Shown in pieces: positions 63,147 to 64,000 of a stretch of 64,000 nt of DNA. The stretch covers positions 1 to 64,000 of the forward strand of contig JBGAKH010000013.1 in NCBI GenBank assembly GCA_044224515.1, given 5' to 3'. Origin of the DNA: JBBATK01 sp044224515. GTDB taxonomy: Bacteria > Bacteroidota > Ignavibacteria > Kapaibacteriales > NICIL-2. The notes below the pieces were generated by a model. It searched no databases and was not told the DNA's origin. It saw nothing but the letters and a program-made list of their open reading frames with translations. The position numbers were made by a program, and so were the translations under genes. How positions within the stretch are numbered: position 1 is the stretch's first letter; each line of letters opens with the position of its first letter.

Positions 63147-64000
63147 CTAATGCGCTTGGTCCCAGTTTTCACCCACACCGGTCTCCACGAGTACCGGAAC
63201 ATCTCCAAGCGGAAGTGCGCTCTCCATGGTTTCCTTGACTAACTGACGAAGCTCATCCAATTCATCGTTCATGACCTCGAAGACCAACTCATCGTGTACT
63301 TGGAGCATCATAAGTGAACGGAAGCCGCGTTCCTTCATTTGTGCATGCAAACGGATCATAGCGATTTTGATCATGTCAGCTGCCGAACCCTGGATGGGGG
63401 TGTTGATCGCCGTTCTCTCCGCCGCCGCTTTAATAGTGTGATTGCGACTTACAATGTCAGGTAGATATCGACGTCGCCCGAGTAAAGTCTCAACATAACC
63501 CTGCGTCTCGCAAGCATGGATGGTCTGTTCCATGTAGTTTTTGATGCGATCATACTGTCGGAAGTACGTGTCGATAATTTCCTTTCCTTCCGTTCGAGAA
63601 ATACCAAGCTGTCTGGCCAATCCAAAGGCTCCCTGACCGTACATGATTCCGAAGTTGACGGTCTTTGCTTTGCGTCGCATCGAGCTGTCGACCTGATCCA
63701 GAGGAACTCCGAAAAGCTTCGCTGCCGTTGCACTGTGAATGTCCAGTCCATGCTGAAAGGCGTGCGTCAGGGTCTCATCTCCACAGATATGTGCCATGAT
63801 GCGCAACTCGATCTGAGAGTAGTCGGCCGACAAAATCACGGCATTTTTAGCTTGAGGAACAAAGGTTGTGCGTATGAGTCGACCCAGATCTGTCTTAATG
63901 GGAATGTTCTGCAAGTTCGGTTCTGTTGAGGCCAAACGTCCGGTTGCAGCAATGTGCTGGGCGTAGGTTGTATGTACGCGCCCGCTGCGTTTGTTTACCA
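63147..64000 (-). CDS. polA: DNA polymerase I, C-terminal polymerase domain (5'-partial)
   Basis: The frame continues past the window edge at 64000; the visible part begins VNKRSGRVHTTYAQHIAATGRLASTEPNLQNIP. Motif A is DYSQIELR, the O-helix is RRKAKTVNFGIMYG with Phe at the nucleotide-selection site, and motif C is VHDELVFEV. The C-terminal end (ETGVGENWDQAH) is typical. Exonuclease domains lie outside the window and cannot be judged. Gap-filling and Okazaki-fragment processing are the known roles. Confidence 0.96.
   Translation of the reverse strand, partial: VNKRSGRVHTTYAQHIAATGRLASTEPNLQNIPIKTDLGRLIRTTFVPQAKNAVILSADYSQIELRIMAHICGDETLTHAFQHGLDIHSATAAKLFGVPLDQVDSSMRRKAKTVNFGIMYGQGAFGLARQLGISRTEGKEIIDTYFRQYDRIKNYMEQTIHACETQGYVETLLGRRRYLPDIVSRNHTIKAAAERTAINTPIQGSAADMIKIAMIRLHAQMKERGFRSLMMLQVHDELVFEVMNDELDELRQLVKETMESALPLGDVPVLVETGVGENWDQAH

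Overview
The window is one contiguous piece of a bacterial chromosome. Several features point to the FCB group (Bacteroidota/Chlorobi/Ignavibacteria-like, possibly the Kapabacteria branch): large secreted GEVED and Ig-like proteins with type IX-style C-terminal sorting tails, an FG-GAP-type secreted protein with a similar tail, beta-barrel and lipobox proteins, and the gene order rplM-rpsI-rpsB-tsf-pyrH-frr. The lineage is an inference; no rRNA or tRNA was found. No CRISPR array, insertion sequence or prophage was seen.

Layout. 1-14666 is a head-to-tail array of giant secreted surface proteins: the tail of one gene, two near-identical genes that are both broken in this sequence, and one intact diverged paralogue. 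14860-18208 (minus) holds a DUF2723 membrane glycosyltransferase-like protein and rlmN. 18371-22864 holds a lone oligopeptide ABC permease and a protein-quality cluster (grpE, dnaJ, convergent hslO). 22929-26532 is cell-envelope related (M15 peptidase, PAP2 phosphatase, anmK). 26658-30908 is a translation block (rplM, rpsI, rpsB, tsf, pyrH, frr), followed by an unusual ABC exporter. 33370-35252 (minus) has an RRM protein and the infC-rpmI-rplT operon. 35433-43791 holds an FG-GAP secreted protein, a Sel1-repeat protein, kynureninase with a coupled DUF2007 protein, and a TPR lipoprotein. 43992-50068 has DUF3467, clpP, clpX, an OsmC protein and a PDZ/GAF/PP2C phosphatase.

50739-55138 is the most system-like accessory locus: a di-haem DUF1111 lipoprotein, a Rieske lipoprotein, an outer-membrane barrel and a divergently placed MarR regulator. 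A cluster of palindromes lies immediately before the first gene. 55230-64000 holds a TolB-like propeller, an orphan paaA, a small lipoprotein, a TPR-adenylyl cyclase, a deoxyhypusine-synthase-like enzyme, gmd and the 3' part of polA.

The main observations are these. The surface-protein array shows a gene-conversion-like identity gradient, and its lesions sit only inside the near-identical 3' repeat, which may be an assembly artefact. The ABC exporter carries a His-rich extracytoplasmic insertion and lacks the Q-loop glutamine. The di-haem/Rieske/barrel locus has three stacked GAC/GTC inverted repeats upstream. infC has no AUG start. paaA and the DHS-like gene lack their usual partners.
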